Under the pieces are notes generated by a model, which was given only the letters and a program-made list of their open reading frames with translations, ran no database searches and was not told the origin of the DNA. Made by a program: the position numbers and the translations under genes. Shown piece by piece: positions 8,482 through 18,069 of a stretch of 41,655 nucleotides of DNA. This stretch comes from Rhodoferax sp. (lineage in GTDB: Bacteria; Pseudomonadota; Gammaproteobacteria; Burkholderiales; Burkholderiaceae_C). The stretch spans positions 1 through 41,655 of the forward strand of contig NZ_JAABQC010000012.1 of NCBI RefSeq assembly GCF_011391645.1, given 5' to 3'. Positions within the stretch are counted from its first letter, which is position 1. Each line of letters begins with the position of its first letter.

Positions 8482-8790
8482 ATGGACACTGGCATGGACG
8501 CCCGCGACGCCTTGATCGACGAAAGGGTGCTGAGCAAGCTCAAATGGCGCTGTCGCCGGGGCTTGCTCGAGAACGACATTTTCATTGAACGATTCTTCAA
8601 GAGGTTTGAAACCACGCTTACTGTCAAGCAGGCGCAAGGTCTGAACGTTCTAATGGATTTAAGTGATTCCGACTTGCTGGACTTGCACCTTGGGCGCAAA
8701 ACTTTGGCTCAAGTGGACTCGAACCTATTGCAAGACGAAGTTCGCGAAGTTCTAAGTATGTTGAAACAACCATCCGAAAGGTCACCATGA
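8482..8790 (+). CDS. sdhE: FAD assembly factor SdhE (YgfY family)
   Basis: Small cytosolic protein (102 aa) that promotes covalent FAD attachment to SdhA. The signature RGxxE motif appears as RRGLLEND (Arg26, Gly27, Glu30), within [19 protein letters not shown]; the rest is helical with [10 protein letters not shown] and a Leu-rich C-terminus. The ATG at 8482 is chosen over a TTG directly before it and a later ATG at 8494, since TGAGG lies at good spacing upstream. Its stop codon overlaps the gltA start (ATGA), so the assembly factor and citrate synthase are likely translationally coupled. Confidence 0.93.
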   Translation: MDTGMDARDALIDERVLSKLKWRCRRGLLENDIFIERFFKRFETTLTVKQAQGLNVLMDLSDSDLLDLHLGRKTLAQVDSNLLQDEVREVLSMLKQPSERSP

Positions 8791-10097
8791 AGCTATCTGA
8801 AAATAAAGCCACCCTGTCGTTCAGTAACGGGAGCCCCAGCGTCGACATGCCCGTTTACCAGGGGACGGTAGGGCCGGATGTGATCGACATTCGCAAGCTC
8901 TATGGCCAAACCGGCATGTTCACTTATGACCCGGGCTTTTTGTCAACGGCCTCTTGCCAGTCGGCCATCACTTACATTGACGGCGACAAGGGTGAACTGC
9001 TGTACCGCGGTTACCCCATTGAACAACTCGCTACGCAGTGTGATTACCTCGACACCTGCTATTTGCTGCTCAAAGGCGAATTGCCCAAGGACCAGGAACG
9101 TAAGGACTTCCACAAGCTCGTCATCAACCACACCATGGTCAACGAGCAGATGCAATTTTTCATGCGTGGCTTCCGCCGCGACGCACACCCGATGGCCGTG
9201 CTGACCGGGCTGGTGGGTGGTTTGTCTGCGTTCTACCATGACAGCACTGACATCAACAACCCGCAGCACCGCGAAATCGCTGCCATCCGCCTGATCGCCA
9301 AAATGCCCACGCTGGTGGCCATGGCCTACAAGTACGGCATCGGCCAGCCCTACATGTACCCGCGCAACGACCTTAGCTACGCCGGCAACTTCCTGCGCAT
9401 GATGTTTGGCACACCGTGCGAAGAGTACGTGGTGAATCCGGTGCTGGAGCGCGCCCTGGACCGCATCTTCATCTTGCATGCCGACCACGAGCAGAATGCT
9501 TCCACCTCCACCGTTCGCCTGTGCGGTTCGTCCGGCACCAACCCGTTTGCCGCCATTGCCGCAGGTGTGGCATGCCTCTGGGGCCCGGCGCACGGTGGTG
9601 CCAACGAAGCCTGCCTGAACATGCTCGAAGATATCCAGCGCCAGGGCGGGATCGCCAAAGTGGGCGAGTTCATGGAGCAGGTCAAGGACAAAAACTCCGG
9701 CGTGAAGCTGATGGGCTTTGGCCACCGCGTGTACAAAAACTACGATCCGCGCGCCACCTTGATGCAGGAAACTTGCAACGAGGTGTTGGCAGAACTGGGT
9801 CTGGAAAATGACCCTCTCTTCAAATTGGCCAAAGAGGTCGAGAAGATTGCCCTGGAAGACGACTACTTTGTCTCGCGCAAGCTGTATCCGAACGTTGACT
9901 TTTACTCCGGTATTGTGCAACGCGCCATTGGTATTCCCGTCAACCTGTTCACCGGTGTCTTTACGCTGGCGCGTACGGTCGGCTGGATCGCCCAACTCAA
10001 CGAAATGATCAGTGACCCAGAGTACAAAATTGGTCGTCCGCGTCAGTTGTTCACTGGCTCTGTCAGTCGCAACGTCAAGCCGGTGGCTGACCGTTAA
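8787..10097 (+). CDS. gltA: Citrate synthase (type II)
   Basis: Condenses oxaloacetate and acetyl-CoA to citrate, the entry step of the TCA cycle, in the cytosol. At 436 aa it has the long form typical of the hexameric, NADH-regulated type II enzymes of Gram-negative bacteria. Catalytic residues are seen as His269 in [10 protein letters not shown], His313 in [14 protein letters not shown] and Asp371 in NVDFYSG. The N-terminal beta-rich extension with [18 protein letters not shown] is present. It is the last gene of the sdh operon, joined to sdhE by a 4-nt overlap and closed by a terminator 18 nt after its stop. Confidence 0.98.
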   Translation: MKLSENKATLSFSNGSPSVDMPVYQGTVGPDVIDIRKLYGQTGMFTYDPGFLSTASCQSAITYIDGDKGELLYRGYPIEQLATQCDYLDTCYLLLKGELPKDQERKDFHKLVINHTMVNEQMQFFMRGFRRDAHPMAVLTGLVGGLSAFYHDSTDINNPQHREIAAIRLIAKMPTLVAMAYKYGIGQPYMYPRNDLSYAGNFLRMMFGTPCEEYVVNPVLERALDRIFILHADHEQNASTSTVRLCGSSGTNPFAAIAAGVACLWGPAHGGANEACLNMLEDIQRQGGIAKVGEFMEQVKDKNSGVKLMGFGHRVYKNYDPRATLMQETCNEVLAELGLENDPLFKLAKEVEKIALEDDYFVSRKLYPNVDFYSGIVQRAIGIPVNLFTGVFTLARTVGWIAQLNEMISDPEYKIGRPRQLFTGSVSRNVKPVADR

Positions 10098-10114
10098 AAG
10101 CTCTTGCCTCTTGG

Positions 10115-10150
10115 AAAACCCGCCGGCTGGCAACAGCGGCGGGTTTTTTT
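10115..10150 (+). terminator. Rho-independent terminator after gltA
   Basis: The stem CCCGCCG (10119-10125) pairs with CGGCGGG (10137-10143) around an 11-nt loop, flanked by AAAA on the left and a run of seven T on the right, which lengthens the stem. It lies directly after the gltA stop and separates the TCA operon from leuC. This is the clearest intrinsic terminator in the window. Confidence 0.92.
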
Positions 10151-10205
10151 ACAGATGAGGGATGGCTTGAGCCGTTTAAAATCCGCGATTCACCTAGGAA
10201 CCACC

Positions 10206-11654
10206 ATGGGACGCACCCTTTACGACAAACTCTGGGACGAACACGTCGTCCACACTGAAGAAGACGGCACCGCGCTGCTCTACATTGATCGCCATCTGGT
10301 GCACGAAGTCACCAGCCCGCAGGCGTTTGAAGGCCTGCGCCAATCCAAACGGCCAGTCTGGCGCATCAGCTCGATCGTGGCAACAGCAGACCACAACACA
10401 CCCACCACCGGCTGGGAACTGGGCTATGACGGCATTACCGACCCCACCAGCAAAGAGCAGGTGATGACGCTGGACGCGAACATCAAGCAATATGGCGCGG
10501 CGGCCTACTTTCCGTTCATGTCGCAGCGCCAGGGCATCGTCCATGTGATCGGCCCGGAAAACGGCGCCACGCTGCCTGGCATGACCGTGGTTTGCGGCGA
10601 CTCGCACACCTCTACCCATGGCGCTTTTGGTGCCCTGGCGCACGGCATTGGCACGAGCGAGGTGGAGCATGTCATGGCCACGCAAACGCTGCTGGCCAAG
10701 AAAGCCAAAAACATGCTGGTGCGGGTCGAGGGGGTTCTGCCACGCGGTTGCACCGGCAAGGACATTGTGCTTGCGTTCATCGGCAAGATCGGCACTGCCG
10801 GCGGCACCGGCTACACCATCGAGTTTGGCGGCGCCGCCATTCGCGCCTTGAGCATGGAAGCGCGCATGACGGTTTGCAATATGGCGATTGAGGCCGGTGC
10901 GCGCGCCGGCTTGGTGGCGGTGGATGAAAAAACCATTCAGTACGTCAAGGGGCGCCCGCTGGCCCCCGGCTTCAGTGCTCCGAATGAGGCAGCCGCTGCC
11001 GTGGAGTGGGACCAAGCCGTGGCTTACTGGAAAACGCTGCATTCAGACGCGGATGCACATTTTGATGCCGTGGTCGATCTCGACGCCTCGCAACTGGTGC
11101 CCCAGGTGACTTGGGGAACGTCGCCCGAGATGGTGCTGGGCATTGATGGCCGGGTACCTGACCCCGACCAGGAAAAAGATGTCAACAAACGCGGCGCCAT
11201 CGAGCGGGCGCTGGCCTACATGGCGCTGGAGCCCGGCAAGGCGCTCAACGACCTGTATGTGGACAAGGTGTTCATTGGCTCATGCACCAACAGCCGCATC
11301 GAGGACATGCGTGAGGCGGCCGCCGTGGTGAAAACGCTGGGTCGCAAAGTGGCACCCAACATCCGCCTGGCCATGGTGGTGCCGGGTTCCGGACTGGTCA
11401 AGGCGCAGGCCGAGCGCGAAGGCCTGCATGAGATTTTCCGCGCGGCGGGCTTTGAGTGGCGCGAGCCGGGCTGCTCCATGTGCCTGGCCATGAATGCCGA
11501 CCGCCTGGAGCCGGGCGAGCGCTGTGCGTCCACCAGCAACCGCAACTTTGAGGGCCGCCAGGGCGCGGGTGGCCGCACCCATCTGGTCAGCCCTGCCATG
11601 GCAGCGGCGGCGGCCATCCATGGCCATTTTGTCGATGTGCGCAAATTCGTTTAA
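10206..11654 (+). CDS. leuC: 3-isopropylmalate dehydratase large subunit
   Basis: With LeuD isomerises 2-isopropylmalate to 3-isopropylmalate in leucine synthesis; an aconitase-fold 4Fe-4S enzyme in the cytosol. The protein has 482 aa from the ATG at 10206, where the canonical [15 protein letters not shown] begins; the open frame to 10104 lies across the gltA terminator and is not used. Motifs: HQ-type entry replaced by [38 protein letters not shown], and cluster ligands in GSCTNSR and [11 protein letters not shown]. First gene of the leucine block, 22 nt before the small entericidin-like gene. Confidence 0.98.
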   Translation: MGRTLYDKLWDEHVVHTEEDGTALLYIDRHLVHEVTSPQAFEGLRQSKRPVWRISSIVATADHNTPTTGWELGYDGITDPTSKEQVMTLDANIKQYGAAAYFPFMSQRQGIVHVIGPENGATLPGMTVVCGDSHTSTHGAFGALAHGIGTSEVEHVMATQTLLAKKAKNMLVRVEGVLPRGCTGKDIVLAFIGKIGTAGGTGYTIEFGGAAIRALSMEARMTVCNMAIEAGARAGLVAVDEKTIQYVKGRPLAPGFSAPNEAAAAVEWDQAVAYWKTLHSDADAHFDAVVDLDASQLVPQVTWGTSPEMVLGIDGRVPDPDQEKDVNKRGAIERALAYMALEPGKALNDLYVDKVFIGSCTNSRIEDMREAAAVVKTLGRKVAPNIRLAMVVPGSGLVKAQAEREGLHEIFRAAGFEWREPGCSMCLAMNADRLEPGERCASTSNRNFEGRQGAGGRTHLVSPAMAAAAAIHGHFVDVRKFV

Positions 11655-11676
11655 CCCAAACTTGAAGGACAGCCTC

Positions 11677-11805
11677 ATGAAATCATTCATCACTTTGCTC
11701 ATCACTGCCGCACTGTTTGTTCTGGTGGGATGCAATACCGTCAAGGGTGTGGGCCAGGACCTGCAAAAAGCCGGTTCCAGCATTGAAGACGCAGCCAAGA
11801 AGTAA
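11677..11805 (+). CDS. Entericidin A/B-like small lipoprotein
   Basis: A 42-residue peptide, MKSFITLLITAALFVLVGCN and onward, with a hydrophobic signal segment and a lipobox LVGC. Cys19 would be lipidated and become the mature N-terminus, leaving a short amphipathic tail rich in Lys, Gly and Ala (TVKGVGQDLQKAGSSIEDA). This matches the entericidin EcnA/EcnB family, in which an antidote/toxin pair of membrane lipoproteins was described in enteric bacteria. Only a single member is present, so a toxin-antitoxin role is not supported. It sits between leuC and leuD (22 nt and 12 nt gaps). GAAGGACAG just upstream supplies a ribosome site. Confidence 0.9.
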   Translation: MKSFITLLITAALFVLVGCNTVKGVGQDLQKAGSSIEDAAKK

Positions 11806-11817
11806 CCAAGACGCACC

Positions 11818-12468
11818 ATGCAAAAATTTACCCTCCTCAAGGGACTGGTTGCCCCGATGGATCGGGAAAATGTGGACACCGACGCCATCATTCCCAAGCA
11901 GTTCCTCAAATCGATCCATAAGACCGGATTTGGCCAAAATCTGTTTGATGCGTGGCGTTATCTGGATGCGGGCTACCCCGGGCAGGACCCTGCCAGTCGC
12001 AAGCCCAACCCCGACTTCGTGCTGAACCAGCCACGTTTTCAGGGGGCGTCCATCTTGCTGGCGCGCAAAAATTTTGGTTGCGGTTCTTCGCGAGAGCATG
12101 CGCCATGGGCGCTCGACCAGTTTGGTTTTCGCGCCATCATCGCGCCCAGTTATGCTGATATTTTTTTCAACAACAGTTTCAAGAACGGCTTGCTGCCGAT
12201 TGTGCTGACTGAAGTGCAGGTCGGGCAATTGTTCGACGATGTGGCGGCGTTTCCAGGCTACACCCTGACCATTGACCTGGAGCGCCAGCGCGTCATCAGA
12301 CCCAATGGTGAAGAACTGCCGTTCGAGGTGCAGGCCTTTCGCAAATTCTGTTTGCTCAATGGTCTCGATGACATTGGCCTGACGCTGCGCCATGCCGACA
12401 AAATCAAGGCCTTTGAGGCGGAGCGCCTGGCGCAAAAACCCTGGTTGGCGCACACCATGCTGGCCTGA
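11818..12468 (+). CDS. leuD: 3-isopropylmalate dehydratase small subunit
   Basis: Swivel-domain partner of LeuC, 216 aa, completing the isopropylmalate isomerase. The family signature [18 protein letters not shown] (about residues 81-98) supplies the substrate-binding Ser-Arg pair; the N-terminal [18 protein letters not shown] segment is also typical. It follows the entericidin-like gene by 12 nt and precedes leuB by 30 nt, so leuC, ecn, leuD and leuB probably share one transcript. Confidence 0.97.
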   Translation: MQKFTLLKGLVAPMDRENVDTDAIIPKQFLKSIHKTGFGQNLFDAWRYLDAGYPGQDPASRKPNPDFVLNQPRFQGASILLARKNFGCGSSREHAPWALDQFGFRAIIAPSYADIFFNNSFKNGLLPIVLTEVQVGQLFDDVAAFPGYTLTIDLERQRVIRPNGEELPFEVQAFRKFCLLNGLDDIGLTLRHADKIKAFEAERLAQKPWLAHTMLA

Positions 12469-12498
12469 CCTGTCTCTTCCGACCCGTAAAGAATAATC

Positions 12499-13584
12499 AT
12501 GAAAATTGCAGTTTTGCCCGGCGACGGGATTGGCACCGAAATCGTGGCCGAGGCAGTCAAGGTTTTGAACGCGCTGGATCTGCGCTTTGAGATGGAAACC
12601 GCCCTGGTGGGGGGCGCCGCCTATGAAGCCCACGGTCATCCCTTGCCCGAGGCCACTTTGGCGCTGGCCAAGCAAGCCGATGCCATCCTGTTTGGTGCGG
12701 TCGGTGACTGGAAGTACGACACGCTGGACCGCCCGTTGCGCCCGGAACAGGCCATTCTGGGCCTGCGCAAGCACCTCGGGCTGTTTGCCAATTTCCGCCC
12801 GGCCATTTGTTACCAAGAGTTGGTCAATGCCTCCAGCCTCAAACCGGAACTGATTTCGGGTCTGGATATTCTGATCATCCGCGAATTGACCGGTGACATC
12901 TACTTTGGCCAACCGCGCGGCCGTCGCATTGCCACAGACGGACATTTTCCCGGTGCCGAGGAAGCCTTTGACACCATGCGTTACAGCCGCCCCGAAGTGG
13001 AGCGCATTGCCCATGTGGCATTCAAGGCGGCGCGCACGCGCAAGGTAGCCGGTTCCGAGGGCCGTGTCACCAGCGTGGACAAAGCCAATGTGCTGGAGAC
13101 TTTCCAGTTCTGGAAGGACATCGTCACCGAGGTTGGCTTGCAGTATCCCGATATTGCGCTGGACCACATGTACGTTGACAACGCCGCCATGCAACTGGTG
13201 CGCGCACCCAAAAAATTCGATGTGGTGGTCACCGGCAACATGTTTGGCGACATCCTGAGTGATGAGGCCTCCATGCTGACGGGTTCGATTGGCATGTTGC
13301 CATCGGCCTCCATGAATGCCAACAACCAGGGCCTGTTCGAGCCAAGCCACGGCAGCGCGCCAGACATCGCCGGCAAGGGCATCGCCAATCCACTGGCCAC
13401 TATCTTGAGTGCCGCCATGATGCTGCGCTTCAGCCTGAACCAGCCTGACGCCGCCGGCCGCATTGAAGCCGCCGTCAAGACAGTGCTGGCTCAAGGCTTG
13501 CGCACAGCGGATATCTTCAGTGCGGGCGGCACGCGGGTCAGCACCCTTGAAATGGGTGACGCTGTGGTCAGGGCTTTAAAGTAA
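12499..13584 (+). CDS. leuB: 3-isopropylmalate dehydrogenase
   Basis: Oxidatively decarboxylates 3-isopropylmalate with NAD+ to 2-oxoisocaproate, third step of leucine synthesis. The 361-aa protein starts [20 protein letters not shown] (family start). It shows the substrate-binding [14 protein letters not shown], the catalytic Lys region [25 protein letters not shown], the metal-site segment [16 protein letters not shown] and the NAD-site [18 protein letters not shown]. The ATG at 12499 follows an AAAGAATA leader. Confidence 0.98.
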   Translation: MKIAVLPGDGIGTEIVAEAVKVLNALDLRFEMETALVGGAAYEAHGHPLPEATLALAKQADAILFGAVGDWKYDTLDRPLRPEQAILGLRKHLGLFANFRPAICYQELVNASSLKPELISGLDILIIRELTGDIYFGQPRGRRIATDGHFPGAEEAFDTMRYSRPEVERIAHVAFKAARTRKVAGSEGRVTSVDKANVLETFQFWKDIVTEVGLQYPDIALDHMYVDNAAMQLVRAPKKFDVVVTGNMFGDILSDEASMLTGSIGMLPSASMNANNQGLFEPSHGSAPDIAGKGIANPLATILSAAMMLRFSLNQPDAAGRIEAAVKTVLAQGLRTADIFSAGGTRVSTLEMGDAVVRALK

Positions 13585-13594
13585 GTGTGCAGGA

Positions 13595-13618
13595 GGGCAA
13601 ATGGCTTGCTGTTTGCCC
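13595..13618 (+). terminator. Hairpin between leuB and asd
   Basis: GGGCAAA (13595-13601) pairs perfectly with TTTGCCC (13612-13618) around a 10-nt loop, 10 nt after the leuB stop. No U-run follows, so it is not a textbook intrinsic terminator; it could stabilise the 3' end of the leu mRNA or act with Rho. Confidence 0.4.
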
Positions 13619-13660
13619 GGAATGCTGGTAAACGATTAATTGATCTGAAAAGGGCTTGTG

Positions 13661-14824
13661 ATGAAAGTTGGTAACTTGGTAGGTTTGGTGGGCTGGCGTG
13701 GCATGGTCGGCTCGGTGTTGATGGACCGCATGCAGTCAGAGGGCGATTTCGCCCTGATTGAGCCGGTATTTTTTTCCACTTCCAACGCCGGCGGTGCAGC
13801 GCCTTCTTGGGCCAAGAATGAGACCAGCCTGAAGGACGCGTTTGACATTGATGCGCTAAAAAAATGCGACATCATCATCAGCGCCCAGGGCGGCGACTAC
13901 ACCTCCGAGGTCTTTCCCAAGCTGCGCTCAGGGGGCTGGACCGGCCACTGGATCGATGCGGCTTCGACGCTGCGCATGAAGGACGATGCCGTCATCATCC
14001 TTGACCCGGTCAACCTCCCGGTCATCCAGGCCGCCCTGAAAAATGGCGGCAACAACTGGATTGGCGGCAACTGCACCGTGAGCTGCATGCTGATGGGGGT
14101 TGGCGCCTTGTACAAGGCGGGTCTGGTCGAGTGGATGAGCACGCAGACCTACCAGGCCGCCAGCGGCGGTGGTGCGCAGCACATGCGGGAATTGTTGACC
14201 CAGTTTGGCACCCTCAATGCCGAGGTCAAAGCCCTGTTGGACGACCCAAAATCTGCAATTCTGGAAATTGACCGCAAGATCATTGCCAAGCAGCGCGCCT
14301 TGAGCGCCACCGAGATGGCCAACTTTGGCGTGCCGCTCGGCGGCTCGCTGATCCCCTGGATCGACAAAGACCTTGGGCTTGGCAAACAGTCTGACGAGCC
14401 GGGCTGGGGCATGTCGCGCGAAGAGTGGAAGGGCATGGCCGAGACCAACAAGATTTTGGGCCAGGGCGCGGCTTTTGGCAGTGCCGAGACACCGGTGGAT
14501 GGTTTTTGCGTGCGTGTCGGGGCCATGCGTTGCCATAGCCAGGCGCTCACGTTCAAGCTCAAAAAAAATGTGCCTTCAGCGGATATCGAGGCCATGATCG
14601 CGGCCGACAACGCCTGGGTCAAGGTGGTGCCCAACACCCGCGAGGCCACCATCAAGGATTTGACCCCCGTCGCGGTTACGGGTACGCTTACCATTCCGGT
14701 GGGCCGGATTCGCAAGTTGGCCATGGGGCCTGAGTATGTGGGAGCCTTCACAGTTGGCGACCAACTGCTCTGGGGTGCTGCCGAGCCGCTGCGGCGCATG
14801 TTGCGCATCTTGCTGCAGGCCTGA
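13661..14824 (+). CDS. asd: Aspartate-semialdehyde dehydrogenase
   Basis: Reduces aspartyl phosphate to aspartate semialdehyde with NADPH, the branch point to lysine/diaminopimelate, threonine and methionine. The 387-aa protein opens with a [13 protein letters not shown] nucleotide-binding loop. The active-site cysteine lies in [14 protein letters not shown], the [14 protein letters not shown] and [13 protein letters not shown] stretches carry the substrate arginine and histidine region, and [11 protein letters not shown] is typical of the Gram-negative Asd class. The ATG at 13661 is preferred over the GTG directly before it; AAAAGGGC supplies the ribosome site. Confidence 0.97.
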   Translation: MKVGNLVGLVGWRGMVGSVLMDRMQSEGDFALIEPVFFSTSNAGGAAPSWAKNETSLKDAFDIDALKKCDIIISAQGGDYTSEVFPKLRSGGWTGHWIDAASTLRMKDDAVIILDPVNLPVIQAALKNGGNNWIGGNCTVSCMLMGVGALYKAGLVEWMSTQTYQAASGGGAQHMRELLTQFGTLNAEVKALLDDPKSAILEIDRKIIAKQRALSATEMANFGVPLGGSLIPWIDKDLGLGKQSDEPGWGMSREEWKGMAETNKILGQGAAFGSAETPVDGFCVRVGAMRCHSQALTFKLKKNVPSADIEAMIAADNAWVKVVPNTREATIKDLTPVAVTGTLTIPVGRIRKLAMGPEYVGAFTVGDQLLWGAAEPLRRMLRILLQA

Positions 14825-15025
14825 ACTTTTTGTCAAAATGACCGTTGTTTGTTTCACGCAGCCCATGATTCTGACGGAGGATGATCTTGTTTCACCATAT
14901 AGAATCATCGGCAGTCAACTCCCTTGACACCTGATACCCCCGGCGGCTTTCAGGATGGGTTGTTTGAGGCGATGGGTGCATGGGTGCGTTCCTGTTTTTT
15001 GCAGGTTGAAAACTGGAGTCAAAAA

Positions 15026-16309
15026 TTGATTGCAAAGTCTTATCGATGTGAACTCACCGCTGTGGCATTTGCTGCGCTTCTGGCTTTGGTCGGCACCAAT
15101 GCACAGGCATTGACTCTGGGACGGATCACCGTTCAATCTGCTCTGGGAGAAACATTGCGGGCAGAAATCGACATTCCTGACATCACGGCCGACGAGGCAG
15201 CCTCGTTGAAGGCGCAGGTGGCATTGCCAGCCGCTTACAAGTCCTCTGGCATGGACTACAGCCCGGTGCTGCCGGGTTTAAGAGTCGTTCTGCAAAAACG
15301 TCAGGATGGGCGTGCCTACTTGCGTATTAGTGGTGATCGCGTGGTGCAGGAGCCTTTTGTTGACTTGATCCTGGAGGCAAGCTGGAACACGGGACGAATC
15401 CTGCGCGACTACACCATGCTGTTTGACCCGCCCGGCCAGCGGCCGGTAGCGCCAGCCATCGCCACGCCTTTGCCTGAGCCCAAAGTGGCCCAGTTGCCGC
15501 GCGTTGCCCCGCGTCCTGCGCCCCCGCCTGTAACGCCAACCGCGCCTGCCGCCCGCCAGTCCGCCCCCCCGGCTGTTGGTGCCAAGCCACAGGTGCCTGA
15601 CAGACGTGACGGACAACAGGTGGTGGTTCGACGCGGTGAAACCGCAAGCAGGATTGCCATGGCACACAAGCCAGCCAATGTTTCATTGGATCAAATGTTG
15701 GTGGCCATGCAGCAGACCAACCCCACCGCGTTCATTGAAGGCAACGTCAACCGCATCAAGGCCGGTGCGATCCTGTCTTTGCCGACCGCTGAAAAAGTCG
15801 GCGCGCTAACGCCCGGGCAAGCCAGCCAAATCATCACCGCGCAAAGCCGTGATTTCAATCGTTTCCGCCAAGGATTGGCCAGCAATGTCGCCGTTGACAA
15901 GCAGGCGCCCGCCGAGCGCAACATCAGTGGCACCATTCAAGCGAAGGTCGATGACAAGAGTTCTTCAGCGCAAACGCCTGACAAGCTGACCCTGTCCAAA
16001 GGGGCCGTCAAGGGTGCTTCCGACCTGGAGCAACTCGCCCTGGCCCGTGAAGCTGAAGCAAGTGCCAGCCGGGCAGCCCAGATCAATCAAAACACAGAGC
16101 AACTCAATCAACTGGCAAGCGCGGCTGCTTTGATGGCGGCCTCAGGCGCTGCAGCCGCCAGCGCCCCGCGCCGGCTGCGCCATCAATCCCGGCGCAGGGA
16201 ACGGCGACCGCCGCCTCTGAGCCCACCGCCCAAACATCGGTGGCGCCTGCCAGTGCCGCGGCCCCAGCCACTGCTCCCCGCCCCGCGACCAGTTTTCTGG
16301 ATGACCTGA
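15026..16309 (+). CDS. fimV: FimV N-terminal part (gene broken by frameshift)
   Basis: FimV-type peptidoglycan-binding inner-membrane protein, linked in other bacteria to polar assembly of type IV pili and twitching. This frame holds a signal-like segment ending TNAQA, the FimV N-terminal domain (LTLGRITVQSALGETLRAEI and FVDLILEASW), a Pro/Ala-rich linker and a LysM-like domain (VVVRRGETASRIA to AGAILSLPT). A TTG at 15026 is preferred as start because GGAG lies 7 nt before it and translation begins right at the signal sequence; an ATG at 14972 is the alternative. Reading runs naturally up to about 16163, then becomes Arg-rich nonsense ending at 16309. The natural continuation is in the next frame. 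A missing C in the run at 16164-16167 explains this. Confidence 0.85.
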   Translation: MIAKSYRCELTAVAFAALLALVGTNAQALTLGRITVQSALGETLRAEIDIPDITADEAASLKAQVALPAAYKSSGMDYSPVLPGLRVVLQKRQDGRAYLRISGDRVVQEPFVDLILEASWNTGRILRDYTMLFDPPGQRPVAPAIATPLPEPKVAQLPRVAPRPAPPPVTPTAPAARQSAPPAVGAKPQVPDRRDGQQVVVRRGETASRIAMAHKPANVSLDQMLVAMQQTNPTAFIEGNVNRIKAGAILSLPTAEKVGALTPGQASQIITAQSRDFNRFRQGLASNVAVDKQAPAERNISGTIQAKVDDKSSSAQTPDKLTLSKGAVKGASDLEQLALAREAEASASRAAQINQNTEQLNQLASAAALMAASGAAAASAPRRLRHQSRRRERRPPPLSPPPKHRWRLPVPRPQPLLPAPRPVFWMT

Positions 16310-17250
16310 TCGCTAATCCCCTGATGCCTGCCGGTGCCGCTGCCCTGATTTTGCTGTTGGTCGGTTTTGGTTTTTACAAGGCCCGCCAGCGTCAGCAAAA
16401 CACCCTTGCCGACAGTTCCTTCATGGAAAGTGCGTCGCCTGACTCATTTTTTGGCAGCAGTGGCGGCCAAAACGTGGACACCTACAAGAGCCAGACTCCC
16501 GGTTCTCTGCTTCCCGCCGGACCCAGCCAATTTGAGGCAGAGGATGAAGTCGATCCGCTGGCGCAGGCCGAGGTCTATTTGGCCTATGGCCGAGACGTTC
16601 AGGCTGAGGAGATTCTGAAGGATGCCCTGCTTGCCCAGCCTGAGCGCCTTGCGGTTCATCAAAAACTGCTGTCAATCTATGCCAAGCGCAAAGACGCCAG
16701 CGCTTACTCGACCATTGCGACGCTGGCGAATGCATTGACGCAGGGCACCGGCCCCGAATGGACACAGATCTGCAAGACGGGTCTGACCCTTGAGCCGGGT
16801 AATGCTTTGTACCTGGCCGGAGGTCCGTCGCCTTCCTTGCCAGCATCAGTGCCGCAGGCAAGTCTGCCACCCGCTTCTTCGCAAGCCAAGGCAGATGCTG
16901 CACCAGTCGCTGCCGCTGAGGCAAACCAAGGCAACGAGCTTGATCTGGACATGGATCTGGATCTTGATTTTTCAGTTGACCAGCCCGTGTCTTCGGCTGA
17001 CCGGCAGCCCTCCGGAATGATGTCGTTTGATCTTGACTCCTTGTCCCTTGATTTGGACAACAGCAATGCCACCGCAGCGCAAGCTGCCACAGGTGTGAGC
17101 GCTGAAACCCTGGAAGCAAAACTGGCGCTGGCTGAAGAATTCAGGGCGAATGGCGATGATGACGGTGCGCGTGAATTGATCAAACAGGTTATTTCAGAAG
17201 CTGATGGGGTGACCAAGGCCAAGGCACAGCAGGCGCTGGGTCAGATCTGA
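16240..17250 (+). CDS. fimV: FimV C-terminal part (membrane helix and cytoplasmic domain)
   Basis: Second half of the split fimV gene in the frame shifted by one. Sense reading in this frame begins near 16168 with an Ala/Pro-rich linker. A single membrane helix follows (AGAAALILLLVGFGFYKAR, about 30-48 residues after the first ATG at 16240). A TPR-like stretch (DPLAQAEVYLAYGRDVQAEEILKDAL), an Asp-rich linker with LDLDMDLDLDF, and a conserved FimV C-terminal motif ending in EEFRANGDDDGARELIKQV complete it. If the frameshift is real, this piece has no good start or signal and would not be anchored to the periplasmic half. If it is a sequence error, 15026-17250 is one intact gene of about 740 codons. 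Confidence 0.85.
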   Translation: MAPASAAAPATAPRPATSFLDDLIANPLMPAGAAALILLLVGFGFYKARQRQQNTLADSSFMESASPDSFFGSSGGQNVDTYKSQTPGSLLPAGPSQFEAEDEVDPLAQAEVYLAYGRDVQAEEILKDALLAQPERLAVHQKLLSIYAKRKDASAYSTIATLANALTQGTGPEWTQICKTGLTLEPGNALYLAGGPSPSLPASVPQASLPPASSQAKADAAPVAAAEANQGNELDLDMDLDLDFSVDQPVSSADRQPSGMMSFDLDSLSLDLDNSNATAAQAATGVSAETLEAKLALAEEFRANGDDDGARELIKQVISEADGVTKAKAQQALGQI

Positions 17251-17262
17251 TGGCCCCCACGG

Positions 17263-18069
17263 ATGGGATGTGAACCGCCAGCGCTGGTCCGTATCGCCTT
17301 GGGCGTCAGCTACCACGGTGGCCATTACCAGGGCTGGCAAAGCCAGACATCCCGGCAAACCGTGCAGGATCAACTTGAGAAAGCGCTGGGTCGCTTTGTC
17401 AATCACCGGGTCTCGACGCTGTGTGCCGGTCGCACTGACGCCGGCGTGCATGGTCTGAACCAGGTGGTGCACTTCGATACACCGCTGGACCGCCCGGAAC
17501 CGTCCTGGGTTCGCGGCCCCAATGCCTTGCTGCCACGTGATATTGCTGTGCAGTGGGCCAAAGTGGTGCCGAAATCGTTCCATTGCCGCGCCAGTGCAGT
17601 GTCGCGCCGTTATGTTTACGTGGTGATGCAGTCGGCAGTGCGACCCAGTGTGGATCGGGGCCGCGTCGGCTGGATCTATCGACCGTTGCAGCTTGAGCCC
17701 ATGCTGCAGGCTGCCCGGCAGTTGCTGGGCGAGCACGACTTCACGTCGTTTCGTGCCAGTGCCTGCCAGGCGCTGTCTCCCATCAAGCAGTTGTTGCGTC
17801 TTGACATCAGCCGCCGCGGTGCTTACTGGCGCTTTGAATTTGAAGCCAATGCATTTCTGCATCACATGATCCGCAACATCATGGGCTGCCTGCTCGCCAT
17901 TGGCTACCAGCGCCACCCGCCAGAGTGGATCAACACCGTGCTGGCGGCCCGTGACCGCGACGCGGCTGCACCCACGTTTTCGCCCGACGGGCTGTATTTC
18001 CTGGGCCCGCGCTACGAGCCGCACTGGGGCTTGCCCGCAGACTCTCCCTTGCTGGATGGATTGCCATGA
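17263..18069 (+). CDS. truA: tRNA pseudouridine(38-40) synthase
   Basis: Converts uridines 38-40 in the anticodon stem-loop of several tRNAs to pseudouridine. At 268 aa it is of family length. The catalytic Asp59 sits in CAGRTDAGVHGLNQV; other hallmarks are IALGVSYHGGHYQGWQ near the start, VSRRYVYVV, HDFTSFRASACQ and the FEANAFLHHMIRNIMG stretch. The start is the ATG at 17263, 12 nt after the fimV stop; no strong ribosome site is visible, so coupling to fimV translation is likely. Its stop overlaps the trpF start by 4 nt. Confidence 0.96.
   Translation: MGCEPPALVRIALGVSYHGGHYQGWQSQTSRQTVQDQLEKALGRFVNHRVSTLCAGRTDAGVHGLNQVVHFDTPLDRPEPSWVRGPNALLPRDIAVQWAKVVPKSFHCRASAVSRRYVYVVMQSAVRPSVDRGRVGWIYRPLQLEPMLQAARQLLGEHDFTSFRASACQALSPIKQLLRLDISRRGAYWRFEFEANAFLHHMIRNIMGCLLAIGYQRHPPEWINTVLAARDRDAAAPTFSPDGLYFLGPRYEPHWGLPADSPLLDGLP

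Noticed and set aside
16141-16260. Programmed ribosomal frameshift in fimV
   Set aside because: No slippery heptamer or strong downstream structure at the junction; a single missing C is the simpler explanation.
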